64,000 nucleotides of DNA from Bifidobacterium sp. (GCA_024104275.1 JAGGHK010000009.1:1-64000), one strand, 5' to 3'; shown: positions 1-8,565, numbered from the stretch's first letter. The notes: generated by a model not told the origin, from the sequence alone. Program-made: numbers and translations.

Positions 1-769
1 CATGTTGGTGACGTTGCTGGTGTCCCAGTGGTCGAGGCCGTCGATTTCGGTGAGTTTGGGGTCGGTCCAGAACATGGCGTAGAGGTCCTCGGCGTTCTTC
101 GTGTCGAGGTTGGTGACGTCGGCGTTGGTGAGGCTGGGCAGCTTGCTGAACAGGAGGCGTCCGCCTTTGGGGGCGAGTTTCACGTCGTCGTTGACGGTGA
201 CCCTGTCGATCGTGTCGCCCGTCCACGGGACGCCGGTGGCGTCGTCCGTGCCCCCATGGTCGGGCACGGTGCCGGAGACCAGTGTGAGTACGCAGTTGTT
301 GTCTATGACCTCTTCCTCCCAGAGGAGGGAATCGGTGCCGCCACTTGTTGTCCATTTGTGTTTGCCGGGCTGGTTGCAATTGCCGGCCTGTGGGCCTGGC
401 TCGCCTTGTGTCTGGGGGGGCGTTCGTTGATGCTCGTGGTTTTGATGTGTTTCCGGGGGGTTGCAGGCCCGTGTTCCGCGTATCGGGAGCATGGGCGGCT
501 GGGATTTCGGCAGGGTGCTGTGTGTCGTTTGTCGGACTGTCGAGCCTTGTTTCCGCTATCGGCTTCAGTTTTTGGCTGTTCTGTGGGGCTGCGGGGGCTG
601 AGGATGCTTGGGAGTCTATTGCGTTTTCAAAAAATTGTGGGGGAGGGGTATTCGTATTGGCCATTCGGGTTTCGGTGGCGTTTGTCGTGGGTGTCATGGT
701 GGCGAAAAGTGCGAGTGCGGAGATCAGAGTCGCGGCTCTAAGTGCCAGCCCGTGGTGCCGAAACGTCAT
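1..769 (-). pseudogene. BspA-like (DUF285) surface protein, 5' part, frameshifted at poly-C tracts
   Basis: The 5' end of a gene reading off the left edge. From the ATG at 769 the frame encodes a clear signal peptide (basic start, then hydrophobic residues 8-23) and a Pro/Thr/Ala-rich linker. The conserved part lies in another frame: from about 420 down to 1 it reads a Cys-containing domain, then 'DLYAMFWTDPKLTEIDGLD' and 'HWDTSNVTNM', the hallmark of BspA/DUF285 leucine-rich repeat surface proteins. That second frame has a TGA at 567-565 upstream, so it cannot supply its own export signal. The frames differ by one base and the switch zone holds two C runs (minus strand): C6 at 460-455 and C7 at 420-414. 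Losing one C (or gaining two) joins signal peptide and repeats. It may be phase-variable, a true pseudogene or a sequencing error. The C-terminus is outside the window. Confidence 0.7.
414..460 (-). repeat. Two homopolymeric C tracts in the BspA-like gene
   Basis: Runs of seven (414-420) and six (455-460) G on the plus strand, read as C on the coding strand. They lie in the low-complexity linker between signal peptide and folded domain, exactly where the frame must change. Such runs are classic slipped-strand mutation sites in surface-protein genes. Variability here is inferred. Confidence 0.6.
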
Positions 770-1292
770 GCGAGTCCTTCCCGATGCGGAGCCTTGTGGT
801 CTGCACAGAATTTTACAATACCGTATCACATCTACAAATACGCAATACCGTCGTTCGTGTTTGGTGCCGGATTGCGGGCGCAACTGCGTTGTGGGGCCGA
901 TGACCATCGTTGTGCCGTGTTGCATTTACGCGCCTCGGCGCCCAGCGAGGTGATGTTGAACTTCTTTTCTTTTTTCGACGGCTGGCAGACCAGATTATCG
1001 AATATTCGTGCTGCATGAAGTCGATCGGAGCCCCAGTGTTCGGAGATGTCGGTCCGATGGGGTTTCAAGATGAGACATTCGGTTCGATCGACGGCCTCGA
1101 AACCGTGAGTTTGGTAGTAGGGAAAGGTTCGAGGGGGGAGGCGGTGGTTGGTGGGCCGCGCGCGGTCCGTTGCGTTTTTCCTTCGGCGAGTGCCTGACAT
1201 GGCCGGCTGGCATAATGGAAACAATACTTTAGATTCTGCGGCGCCAGCCGTCAGCATCGTATGTACCAACGTAAAAACTCAAAAGGAGTCAA
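770..1292. other. Divergent intergenic region between the BspA-like gene and pepN
   Basis: About 520 bases without a convincing gene. On the BspA side the 9-base word ACGGTATTG occurs twice in direct orientation (minus strand, about 850-815), a possible regulator site. On the pepN side there is a CATAAT -10-like hexamer at 1211-1216 without a clear -35, and an AAAGGAG ribosome binding site just before the pepN start. Short open frames here have neither ribosome binding sites nor recognisable content. Confidence 0.4.
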
Positions 1293-3902
1293 ATGCCAGG
1301 GGCGAATCTCACACGTGTGGAAGCCGAGGAACGCAAGTCCGTCATCACGGGGCCGGTCGGCTATCATGTCGATCTTGATTTGACGAAGGGGCCGAAGAGC
1401 TTCCCGTCGGTTTCCGTTATCACATTCGGCGCGAAGGCGGGCGCATCCGCCTTCGTCGACCTCATCGCCGACGAGGTCAGCGCCATCGAACTCAACGGCG
1501 AGGCGCTCGACCCGGCCAAGTATTTCAACGACAACCGCGTCGAACTGCCGAACCTCAAGGAACGCAATACGCTCACGGTCGCCGCGTCGTGCCAGTATTC
1601 CACCACCGGCGAGGGCCTGCACCGCTCGGTCGATCCGTCCGACGGCAACGTCTATCTTTACTCGCAGTTCGAGGTGCCGGACGCACGCCGCGTCTACGCC
1701 GTGTTCGACCAGCCCGACATCAAAGCGACGTTCGATTTTGAGGTCACCGCACCGAAATCCTGGCTGGTCACTTCCAACATGCCGGTCAAATCCACCGAAG
1801 ACCTCGACGCAATGACCGCCGAAGGAACTTTGGGAACGCACCCGGCCGAGTCTACCAAGCGCTGGGTTTTCGAAACCACGCCGAAGATGAGCTCCTACTT
1901 GACCGCCATCTGCGCCGGCCCGTATGCCGAATGGCACACCACCTACGCCAACGAGGACGGCCGCACTGTGCCGATGGCGCAATACTGCCGCCAGTCGCTC
2001 AAGGCCGACTTCGCCAAGGACGCCGAATACCTCTTCGACATCACCAAGAAGGGCTTCGCTTTCTACGCGCGTACCTGGGGCGTGCCCTACCCGTACGCCA
2101 AGTTCGACCAGATCTACGTGCCCGAATACAACGCCGGTGCGATGGAGAACATCGGCATGGTCACCATCCGCGATTCCTACGTTTTCGGCTCCAAAGTCAC
2201 CGACGCGCTGGCCGAGCGCCGCGTGGTCACTGTGCTGCACGAGCTGGCGCACATGTGGTTCGGCGATCTGGTGACGATGAAGTGGTGGAACGATTTGTGG
2301 TTGAACGAATCCTTCGCCGAGTTCATGTCGTCTTTGTCGACCGCCGAGGCCACGGAATGGAAGGATTCCTGGGCCACCTTCACGTCCGGCGAGAAAAGCT
2401 GGGCCCTCAACCAGGACCAGCTGCCGACCACCCACCCCATCACCGCGCCGATTAACGACCTGCACGACACCGAAGTGAATTTCGACGGCATCACCTACGC
2501 CAAGGGCGGCTCCGTCTTGAAGCAGCTCGTGGCCTACGTCGGGCGCGACAAGTTTTTCAAGGGCATCAACAGCTACCTCAACAAGCACAAGTACGACAAC
2601 GCCACGCTGAACGACCTGCTGGTCGAGCTGGAAGCGGCGAGCGGGCGCGACCTGAAGACCTGGAGCAAGCAGTGGCTCGAGGAAGCCGGCATCAATACGA
2701 TTGCGGCTTCCGTTGAAGAGAACGGCGACGGCACCATCAAGTCGTTGACGTTGACCCAAACCGCGCCGGCCGAGCACCCCGTGCTGCGCGTTCATCGCAT
2801 GGCCATCGGCTTCTACAACCGTGACGTCGCGACCGGCAAGGTTGTGCGTACCGACCAGATCGAGCTGGACGTCGACGGCGAAACCACCGTGGCCACCGAA
2901 GCCGCGGGCAAGAAGCGCCCCGACTTCATCCTGCTCAACGACGACGACCTGACCTATACCAAGCTGCGTTTCGACGACAAGTCGCGCGAGTTCGCCGCCG
3001 GGCATCTTTTCGAGTTCGACGACGCCTTGGCGCGTGCCGTGGTCTGGCTGGCGTTTTGGGACATGACCCGCGATGCCGAATTCCCGGCCGAGCGTTTCAT
3101 TGACCTGAGCCTGAAGATGCTCTCCACCGAGCATGAGTCGACGACGTTCCGCTATGCGTTGAGCTGCCTCAAGACCACGGCCACGCACTACGTTGCGCCC
3201 GCACGCCGCGAGTCCGTCGCCAAGCACGTTGCCGAGGGGCTGTGGAATTTGGCCAACGAGGCCGAGGCCGGCAGCGACGAGCAGTTCCAGCTGGTCACCG
3301 CTTACTTGGGCTACGGCGAGATCGGCGATGCCCCGTTCATCTCCAACATCAAGAATCTGCTTTCTGGTTCGCTCAAACTCAAGGGTCTCGAAATCGACAA
3401 CAACATGCGCTGGGCGCTGGTGAAGGCGCTCACTTCCGTCGGCGAGATGGATGATGAAGGAATCGACGCGGAACTTAAGCTCCGCGACACCACCGACAAC
3501 CGCGAATTCGCGTACGGTGCCCGTGCGTCTGTGCCAACTGCAGAGGCCAAGGCCTGGGCATGGGATGCTTCCATCCACGATCTCAACCTCACCAATTCCC
3601 AGCTTGAGGCGGTGGCGCTCGGATTCTCGTCGAACCTCACCGGCAAGCTCGCGGTTCCGTATACCGCAAAGTATTACGAAACGGTCGACTGGATCTGGGA
3701 AAACCGCACCTTCCACATGGCCGAAACGCTGCTGGAAGACCTCTATCCTTCTTACGCAGACCCGGCCGAGTTGGTGAACCGTGGCGACGAATGGCTGGAC
3801 TCCCACAAGGACGCCGCCCGCGCCCTGCGCAACATCGTCATTGGCAACGTCGAATCCTCCCGTCGGGCCCTCAAGGTGAGCGCCTACAACGCCAGCCTCT
3901 GA
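1293..3902 (+). CDS. pepN: Aminopeptidase N (M1 zinc metallopeptidase)
   Basis: An 869-residue cytosolic M1 aminopeptidase that removes N-terminal residues from peptides. The exopeptidase motif GAMEN is at residues 282-286. The zinc site HELAH is at 316-320, followed 18 residues later by the third ligand E339 in NESF. Length matches actinobacterial PepN, and the C-terminal half corresponds to the ERAP1-like helical domain. No signal peptide. The start is the ATG preceded by AAAGGAG with good spacing. It is transcribed alone; the next gene, glmM, follows a 308-base gap containing a palindrome cluster. A long open frame on the opposite strand (1251-4034) is a codon-bias shadow. Confidence 0.95.
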   Translation: MPGANLTRVEAEERKSVITGPVGYHVDLDLTKGPKSFPSVSVITFGAKAGASAFVDLIADEVSAIELNGEALDPAKYFNDNRVELPNLKERNTLTVAASCQYSTTGEGLHRSVDPSDGNVYLYSQFEVPDARRVYAVFDQPDIKATFDFEVTAPKSWLVTSNMPVKSTEDLDAMTAEGTLGTHPAESTKRWVFETTPKMSSYLTAICAGPYAEWHTTYANEDGRTVPMAQYCRQSLKADFAKDAEYLFDITKKGFAFYARTWGVPYPYAKFDQIYVPEYNAGAMENIGMVTIRDSYVFGSKVTDALAERRVVTVLHELAHMWFGDLVTMKWWNDLWLNESFAEFMSSLSTAEATEWKDSWATFTSGEKSWALNQDQLPTTHPITAPINDLHDTEVNFDGITYAKGGSVLKQLVAYVGRDKFFKGINSYLNKHKYDNATLNDLLVELEAASGRDLKTWSKQWLEEAGINTIAASVEENGDGTIKSLTLTQTAPAEHPVLRVHRMAIGFYNRDVATGKVVRTDQIELDVDGETTVATEAAGKKRPDFILLNDDDLTYTKLRFDDKSREFAAGHLFEFDDALARAVVWLAFWDMTRDAEFPAERFIDLSLKMLSTEHESTTFRYALSCLKTTATHYVAPARRESVAKHVAEGLWNLANEAEAGSDEQFQLVTAYLGYGEIGDAPFISNIKNLLSGSLKLKGLEIDNNMRWALVKALTSVGEMDDEGIDAELKLRDTTDNREFAYGARASVPTAEAKAWAWDASIHDLNLTNSQLEAVALGFSSNLTGKLAVPYTAKYYETVDWIWENRTFHMAETLLEDLYPSYADPAELVNRGDEWLDSHKDAARALRNIVIGNVESSRRALKVSAYNASL

Positions 3903-3935
3903 GTGTTTTGAGAAGATAAAAACTAAATAGCAATG

Positions 3936-4037
3936 CCTATTTCTTGTATAGTAGCTATACAAATAAGATCTGAATCTTGTATACCTACGTTGCAAGAAAT
4001 AGGTATTTCTTGTATAGCTATGATACAAGTGCAACGT
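3936..4037. repeat. Cluster of nested palindromes between pepN and glmM
   Basis: The 100 bases contain: TTGTATAG-TAG-CTATACAA at 3944-3962 (perfect 8-bp arms); CAAGAAATA-GG-TATTTCTTG at 3993-4012 (perfect 9-bp arms); a decayed copy of the first, TTGTAT...ATACAA, at 4010-4028; and an enclosing pair ACGTTGCA (3987-3994) and TGCAACGT (4030-4037). The word TATTTCTTGTATAG appears twice (3938-3951 and 4004-4017). There is no T run typical of a terminator. The arrangement resembles multiple operator half-sites or a small mobile repeat. Confidence 0.6.
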
Positions 4038-4210
4038 TTTCTGAAATTGTCACAGCTTAACCGATGATTTACTGGATTGATTTGGGTGTTAATGTCTGAA
4101 ACCTCCAAATGCGACGAAATCGGGCAGTGTTGGTGCGGGCGTGACGTTCGTGAAGTCAGCTGAGTAAGATGAGGCTCAGTAACATTCGTGCAAACGGAGG
4201 ATATATCACT

Positions 4211-5599
4211 ATGCCCAATATGTTTGGAACCGATGGCGTTCGCGGACTGGCGAACAGGGATTTGACGGCAAGGCTGGCGCTCGACCTGGGAGACGCGGTT
4301 GTTCGCGTGCTGGGCGATTCCTCCGGCACCGAAGAAGAGCACAAAGAAGGGCGCCGGCGTGCGTTGATTGGCCGTGATACGCGTGTTTCCGGCGATTTTC
4401 TGGCTTCGGCTTTGGCCGCAGGCATGAGCGCAGGTGGGTTCGACGTCATTGACGCCGGTATTATCCCGACCCCCGGCATCGCTTTTTTGACCAGCGAACT
4501 CAATGTTGAAATGGGCGCGGTGATTTCCGCTTCCCACAACCCGATGCCCGACAACGGCATCAAATTCTTCGCCCGCGGCGGTTTCAAGCTTCCCGACAAG
4601 AAGGAAGACGAGATCGAAGCGCTGCTCGGCAAGGACTGGGACCGCCCGATCGGCGCCGGCGTCGGCCGTGTGAGCCACGACCAGACCACCGCCACCAATA
4701 TGTATATCGACCATCTGGTGTCCACGATCGCTCCGGTTGCCCCCGACAAGACCCAGCCGAAACCGTTGAAGGGCCTCAAAATCGTGATGGACTGCGCCAA
4801 CGGCGCCACTTCGGTCGTCGCGCCCGAGGCGTTGCGCCGTGCCGGTGCCGAAGTGCTGGTCATCAACGCCAGCCCGGATGGCTACAACATCAATCAGAAG
4901 GCGGGTTCCACCCATCCCGAGCAGCTGCAGGCCATGGTCAAGGCCACGGATGCCGTGATGGGCGTGGCGTTCGACGGTGATGCCGACCGCTGCCTGGCGG
5001 TGGACGAGGACGGCAACATGGTCAACGGCGATCAGGTCATGGGTATTCTCGCGCGTGCCAAGAAGCGCGAAGGCAAGCTCAACCACGATACGCTCGTGGT
5101 CACCGTGATGAGCAACCTGGGTCTTAAGTTGGCATTGAAGGATATGGGCATCTCGACGGTGCAGACCAACGTCGGCGACCGTTACGTGCTCGAGGAAATG
5201 TTGAAGGGCGATTACTCGCTCGGAGGCGAGCAGTCCGGCCACGTCATCAACCGCGAGTTCGCCACCACCGGCGACGGTACGCTGACTGCGCTCACCCTTT
5301 GCAACGAGGTGGTCAAGTCCGGCAAGTCGCTGAAGCAACTGGCTGCCGACTTCCCGCAGCTGCCGCAGCAGCTGATCAACGTTCCCAAGGTCGACAAGAA
5401 GGCTGCGCCCACCAATGCCAAGGTTCAGGACGCCGTCGCGCGCGAGGAGAAGCTGCTCGGCGACACCGGCCGTGTGCTACTCCGCCCGAGCGGCACCGAG
5501 CCGCTGGTCCGTGTGATGGTCGAGGCCGCAACGCAGCAGCAGGCCGATGAGGTCTGCCAGCGCTTGGCCGCTGTCGTCGCCGAGGAGTTGGCCATCTGA
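4211..5599 (+). CDS. glmM: Phosphoglucosamine mutase
   Basis: Interconverts glucosamine-6-phosphate and glucosamine-1-phosphate for UDP-GlcNAc and peptidoglycan synthesis in the cytosol. It has 462 residues, the normal length. The N-terminus reads MPNMFGTDGVRG, typical of GlmM. The active-site phosphoserine lies in ISASHNP (S108), the metal site is DGDADR (D255, D257, D259), and the C-terminal phosphate-binding loop is RPSGTEP. I chose the ATG at 4211, 10 bases after a GGAGG, over an in-frame ATG at 4169, because family similarity begins there. Its stop overlaps the start of def (TGATG), indicating translational coupling. Confidence 0.95.
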   Translation: MPNMFGTDGVRGLANRDLTARLALDLGDAVVRVLGDSSGTEEEHKEGRRRALIGRDTRVSGDFLASALAAGMSAGGFDVIDAGIIPTPGIAFLTSELNVEMGAVISASHNPMPDNGIKFFARGGFKLPDKKEDEIEALLGKDWDRPIGAGVGRVSHDQTTATNMYIDHLVSTIAPVAPDKTQPKPLKGLKIVMDCANGATSVVAPEALRRAGAEVLVINASPDGYNINQKAGSTHPEQLQAMVKATDAVMGVAFDGDADRCLAVDEDGNMVNGDQVMGILARAKKREGKLNHDTLVVTVMSNLGLKLALKDMGISTVQTNVGDRYVLEEMLKGDYSLGGEQSGHVINREFATTGDGTLTALTLCNEVVKSGKSLKQLAADFPQLPQQLINVPKVDKKAAPTNAKVQDAVAREEKLLGDTGRVLLRPSGTEPLVRVMVEAATQQQADEVCQRLAAVVAEELAI

Positions 5600-6381
5600 T
5601 GTTCTCTCGCAATTCCAAGGTCGATACCGAACTGAACCACACCGTCGAGCAACTGATCAAAACCGGCGGCAAGGAGAAGATTCTTCCCATCGTGCAGATG
5701 GGGGAGCCCGTGCTGCGTCAGAACGCTGCGGAATACGTCGGCCAGCTGAGCAAACGGACGCTTGCCAAGTTGATTGAGGCCATGCATGTCACGATGCTCG
5801 AGGCGCCGGGTGTGGGCTTGGCTGGTCCGCAAATCGGCTTGGGACTGCGCATCGCTGTGGTGGAGGATCATGTGCGCGTTGGTGGCAGGGGAGTCGATGA
5901 CAATCCTGAAGGGCATGTCGGCGGTAAAAACAGTCAGGAATCATTGAATTATAAGAATGATTCCGGTAATGACAATGACGACAACGATAATGACAACGTG
6001 ATTGACGATACCAATGACCCCCGTGAAATCGCCGAATTCCCATTCCGTGCCATCATCAACCCGACCTACGAACCCATCGGAGACGAACAGCGCAGCTTCT
6101 ACGAAGGTTGCCTGAGCTTCTCCGGTTACCAGGCGGTTCGCCGCCGTTGGCTCGACATCACCGCCCGTTGGCAGGATGAGGACGGCAACAAGCACGAGGA
6201 ACATCTGCACGGCTGGCCAGCCCGCATATTCCAACACGAGACCGATCACCTGAGCGGCGAGGTCTACATGGACCAGGCGGAAATCCGCTCTCTTGCCACT
6301 GACGAAAATCTCGAGGACTACTGGTGTGAGGACCCGGTTCCGCGTGATGCTGCCCGTGAATTAGGTTTCAAGCTCGCCTAA
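5599..6381 (+). CDS. def: Peptide deformylase with an Asp/Asn-rich insertion
   Basis: Removes the formyl group from nascent protein N-termini; a metal-dependent cytosolic enzyme. All three motifs are present: GVGLAGPQ (motif 1), EGCLS at 169-173 with metal ligand C171, and HETDH at 213-217 with metal ligands H213 and H217 and catalytic E214. At 260 residues it is longer than the usual 160-220. The extra length is a polar stretch at about residues 90-147, rich in Asp, Asn and Gly, between motifs 1 and 2. The gene overlaps glmM by one base. Because the motifs are intact I expect activity; the insert probably forms a disordered loop. Confidence 0.93.
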   Translation: MFSRNSKVDTELNHTVEQLIKTGGKEKILPIVQMGEPVLRQNAAEYVGQLSKRTLAKLIEAMHVTMLEAPGVGLAGPQIGLGLRIAVVEDHVRVGGRGVDDNPEGHVGGKNSQESLNYKNDSGNDNDDNDNDNVIDDTNDPREIAEFPFRAIINPTYEPIGDEQRSFYEGCLSFSGYQAVRRRWLDITARWQDEDGNKHEEHLHGWPARIFQHETDHLSGEVYMDQAEIRSLATDENLEDYWCEDPVPRDAARELGFKLA

Positions 6382-6423
6382 GCCTACTTGTGTCAGAAGC
6401 CGGTCATCTTGCTTGCTAGTGTC

Positions 6424-6461
6424 CGCTTTCTTGCATTCCGACTCGCTAATGTCAGAAAGCG
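6424..6461. repeat. 44-nt hairpin family, copy 1
   Basis: CGCTTTCT (6424-6431) pairs with AGAAAGCG (6454-6461), with CATT/AATG extending the stem. It has the same pattern as hairpins at 10432 and 16610-16714. It lies in the 116-base gap between the convergent def and response regulator genes, so it could end transcription from either side. A related half-copy precedes it at about 6391-6420. Confidence 0.55.
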
Positions 6462-6497
6462 CCGGGTTCTTGTGGTGTACGCAGTTTGTCTGGATTC

Positions 6498-7493
6498 TTA
6501 AAGGGTCCCATTTTTCTTTTGTTCCCCGTAAATCGTGAGAACCTCATGCCAGGAATGCGTGTGGTATTTACCCTTGATATGGTTGCGATGGGAATAAATC
6601 GTATCCACTTCAATGCCCAGCTCGTCTGCGATTTCTATCGGTTTCATCCCCCTAGTGCTGAAATCGACAACTTTCAGTTCGGTGCGTGTGAGGGACGCTG
6701 TCGGCAGATTCGGCCGGTTGGAATGGCTCATTTTGCGTTGCGCTGCTGCCAGGTCATGGCTCGTGGGCTTCGACTCTGAAAGTTTTCCACTATGTTTTCT
6801 TGTATTGTCGTTTCGTAAGGGGATTTCACTTCGTTGTGACCGGTTCCTCTTGCGGGGCGTAGACGTCAGGTTTTGTCTTTGTTGCGTAACCGCTGCTGGG
6901 CTTTCGGCCTTGCCCGATACGTTAGATGTGTCCGATGCTCTGTTATGGTGTTTCGTCGAATCTTGGCAATATGGGTTCCGATCCGAACCGGGCAATTGAT
7001 TACGGATTCCTACATTGCTATGAGCGGGCGGTGAACTTGCTCCTTCATCATGCGATGAGTTCGAGCGGCGAGGAGGTGTTTTCTCGCGATAGATTCTTTC
7101 GATGACATAAGGAAGTTCACAGTTCAGTTTGTGTTTGTTGACGATATCGTAGAGCTGCAACGATTTAACAGTCGATCGGGGATACTTTTCGGTATGGGAG
7201 GTGATTCCGATAATGATGACATCGGGGCGTGGTTTTTTGATTTCACGCGAGATATTCCGATTAGTTATGTCTAAAAGCGATAGTTCCAGAATAACGATGT
7301 CCGCCAGATGAGCGTCGTGCGTACACTTCTCGATGCCTTTGTCGAGCTTGACGGTGCCCCATACCGATAGATGGAATCCGTTGTAATTCTGCAGGCTTTT
7401 TAGGAACATCGTTTCGTAGTTCAGCGCTAATGGGTCATCTTCGATGATGACGATGCTCAATTCGCTTCTCTGCGACAATTTTTTGCTTCTCAT
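6498..7493 (-). CDS. Atypical LuxR-family response regulator with Glu at the phosphoacceptor position
   Basis: A 331-residue two-domain regulator. Residues 10-130 look like a receiver: acidic pocket EDD at 18-20, then VILELSLLD at 67-75 where the phosphorylated Asp normally sits. Residue 70 is Glu, often a phosphomimetic change. Residues about 135-270 are a long Ser/Arg/Asn-rich linker. Residues 271-331 form a LuxR-type helix-turn-helix (LTRTELKVVDFSTRGMKPIE, then IYSHRNHIKGKY). No sensor kinase lies nearby. The ribosome binding site before the ATG is poor. The region is less GC-rich than glmM-def, which hints at transfer. It may be permanently active or regulated by protein contacts; its targets are unknown. 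Confidence 0.7.
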   Translation of the reverse strand: MRSKKLSQRSELSIVIIEDDPLALNYETMFLKSLQNYNGFHLSVWGTVKLDKGIEKCTHDAHLADIVILELSLLDITNRNISREIKKPRPDVIIIGITSHTEKYPRSTVKSLQLYDIVNKHKLNCELPYVIERIYREKTPPRRSNSSHDEGASSPPAHSNVGIRNQLPGSDRNPYCQDSTKHHNRASDTSNVSGKAESPAAVTQQRQNLTSTPRKRNRSQRSEIPLRNDNTRKHSGKLSESKPTSHDLAAAQRKMSHSNRPNLPTASLTRTELKVVDFSTRGMKPIEIADELGIEVDTIYSHRNHIKGKYHTHSWHEVLTIYGEQKKNGTL

Positions 7494-7607
7494 GGTTCAA
7501 TATTAAATAATATGCAGTAAATATCCTAATTTATCGAGAAAAATCAAGGTTTCTTGATTTTTTGCTTGCTGGCTTGACTTTTCGGAGATTTTGAGCAAGT
7601 CAGGATT

Positions 7608-8030
7608 TCATCCGTTGACCAGCTGGCTTGCGCGTTGATAGGAAATGCCTAGAGCCTGCCCGATCTGCCGCAGGGTGAGGCCGACTTGTCGCAATCCTTT
7701 CGCGGCTTTCCGGGACTCCTGCGCCGCCAGCGTGTTCGCTTTCTTCGACTGCTCGCGATAGCGTTTCATGGCCTCGAGATGTGCCTCCACCTCTTCTGGG
7801 AACTTCATTTCCTGCCTGATGGCAAAATCTCGGTCGCCGGTCATGATCTCGATGAGGTCTCGCGCCATCGTGTCCACTTCACTCAGAGTGCGAGCCTGTG
7901 TTACTCCGACGCCTGGAATGGTGAGGAACCAGTATTTTTCGTCTGGTTCAACGGTGACTGGATAACTGTCCTGGTGAACTGTTTTGTTGCCGTATGCGTC
8001 GTAACCTGCTTTAAGTTTTTTCGGCCTCAT
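7608..8030 (-). CDS. hicB: HicB-family antitoxin with C-terminal helix-turn-helix
   Basis: A 140-residue protein. The N-terminal half (about 20-70) matches the HicB fold: YPVTVEPDEKYWFLTIPGV, then an ARTLSEVDTMARDLIE helix. The C-terminus (about 105-140) is a helix-turn-helix (GLTLRQIGQALGISYQRAS) that would bind the operon promoter. Its ATG overlaps the stop of the upstream hicA reading frame by four bases (ATGA), the usual hicAB coupling. HicB neutralises the HicA mRNA interferase and represses the operon. Here the toxin gene is interrupted, so HicB may be a solitary regulator. Confidence 0.85.
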   Translation of the reverse strand: MRPKKLKAGYDAYGNKTVHQDSYPVTVEPDEKYWFLTIPGVGVTQARTLSEVDTMARDLIEIMTGDRDFAIRQEMKFPEEVEAHLEAMKRYREQSKKANTLAAQESRKAAKGLRQVGLTLRQIGQALGISYQRASQLVNG

Positions 8031-8242
8031 TGCTTGTCTTTCCTTTCCATGGCGATTGCGACTTCCTTCATAATCGTCTCCGCCTGATGTTTCGCTATTT
8101 CCTTATGTCGGGGAATGGGAATCATTCGATCGTTCAGATAATAGATTTCATGGTTCTCGCCTTGTCGTCAGTGATGGAATTCCGCTCCTCTCGCTTTGGC
8201 TTCCTTCTTTATTTGTTTGACAAGTAACTTCCTTTGAACCAT
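8027..8242 (-). pseudogene. hicA: hicA mRNA interferase with an in-frame stop codon
   Basis: Reading from the ATG at 8242, 72 codons run in one frame to a TGA overlapping hicB, but codon 25 (8170-8168) is TGA. Before it: 24 residues starting MVQRKLLVKQIKKEAKARGA. After it: RQGENHEIYYLNDRMIPIPR, then HKEIAKHQAETIMKEVAIAM, matching HicA (the G-x-N-H-E motif with the catalytic His, then PRHKEI). No frameshift is needed, only one nonsense codon. It has an AAAGGAAG-like word overlapping its start region and sits directly upstream of hicB. Full-length toxin would need readthrough. The fragment after the stop could start only at an internal ATG (codon 37) that has already lost the catalytic His. Confidence 0.8.
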
Positions 8243-8513
8243 ATTGTAAACTCCAATCTAGACTAAAAACGCAACTCTGCACTAGACAAAACGATATTGT
8301 GCATCAAGTTGTCGTGTTCTTTGTAGCTTAGAGAATTTGAGACGTTTACCGTGCCAAAAACGGGCACTGTGGTCGGATGCTATGCGTTATCCACATCTCG
8401 GGCGTGTCGCACGCGAATCATCCACATATTTTGTGAATGAACGAACGTTCCGACTTGTCGGATCCGTTCCGATGCAAAATCATTAATTGGTTTCTTTGGG
8501 CGAAGATGATTAC
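8243..8513. other. Intergenic region upstream of the araB promoter
   Basis: No gene recognised. It is divergent between hicA and araB and must hold the hicAB promoter on the minus strand. An interrupted repeat around GAACGAACGTTCCG (8439-8452) is weakly palindromic, but I could not assign it to a regulator. Confidence 0.3.
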
Positions 8514-8565
8514 TTGGCAACGGCTGCGTGTAGGATAGTGCTTAGCGAAATGTGAGCGTTCACAT
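8514..8565 (+). promoter_or_regulatory. araB promoter with LacI-type operator
   Basis: TTGGCA (8514-8519), a 16-base spacer and TAGTGC (8536-8541) make a fair promoter. Just downstream, across the expected start point, is ATGTGAGCGTTCACAT (8550-8565), with ATGTGA/TCACAT arms around GCGT. This is the shape of LacI-family operators and resembles what I recall of the bifidobacterial arabinose regulator AraQ site. The position predicts repression. The regulator gene is not in the window. Confidence 0.6.

Noticed and set aside
345-953. A plus-strand open frame of 202 codons with hydrophobic segments
   Set aside because: It is antisense to the BspA-like gene, whose repeat signature is on the minus strand.
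1251-4034. A 927-codon open frame on the minus strand opposite pepN
   Set aside because: It mirrors pepN codon bias, has Arg/Val/Gly-rich content without motifs, and pepN itself is a clear M1 peptidase.
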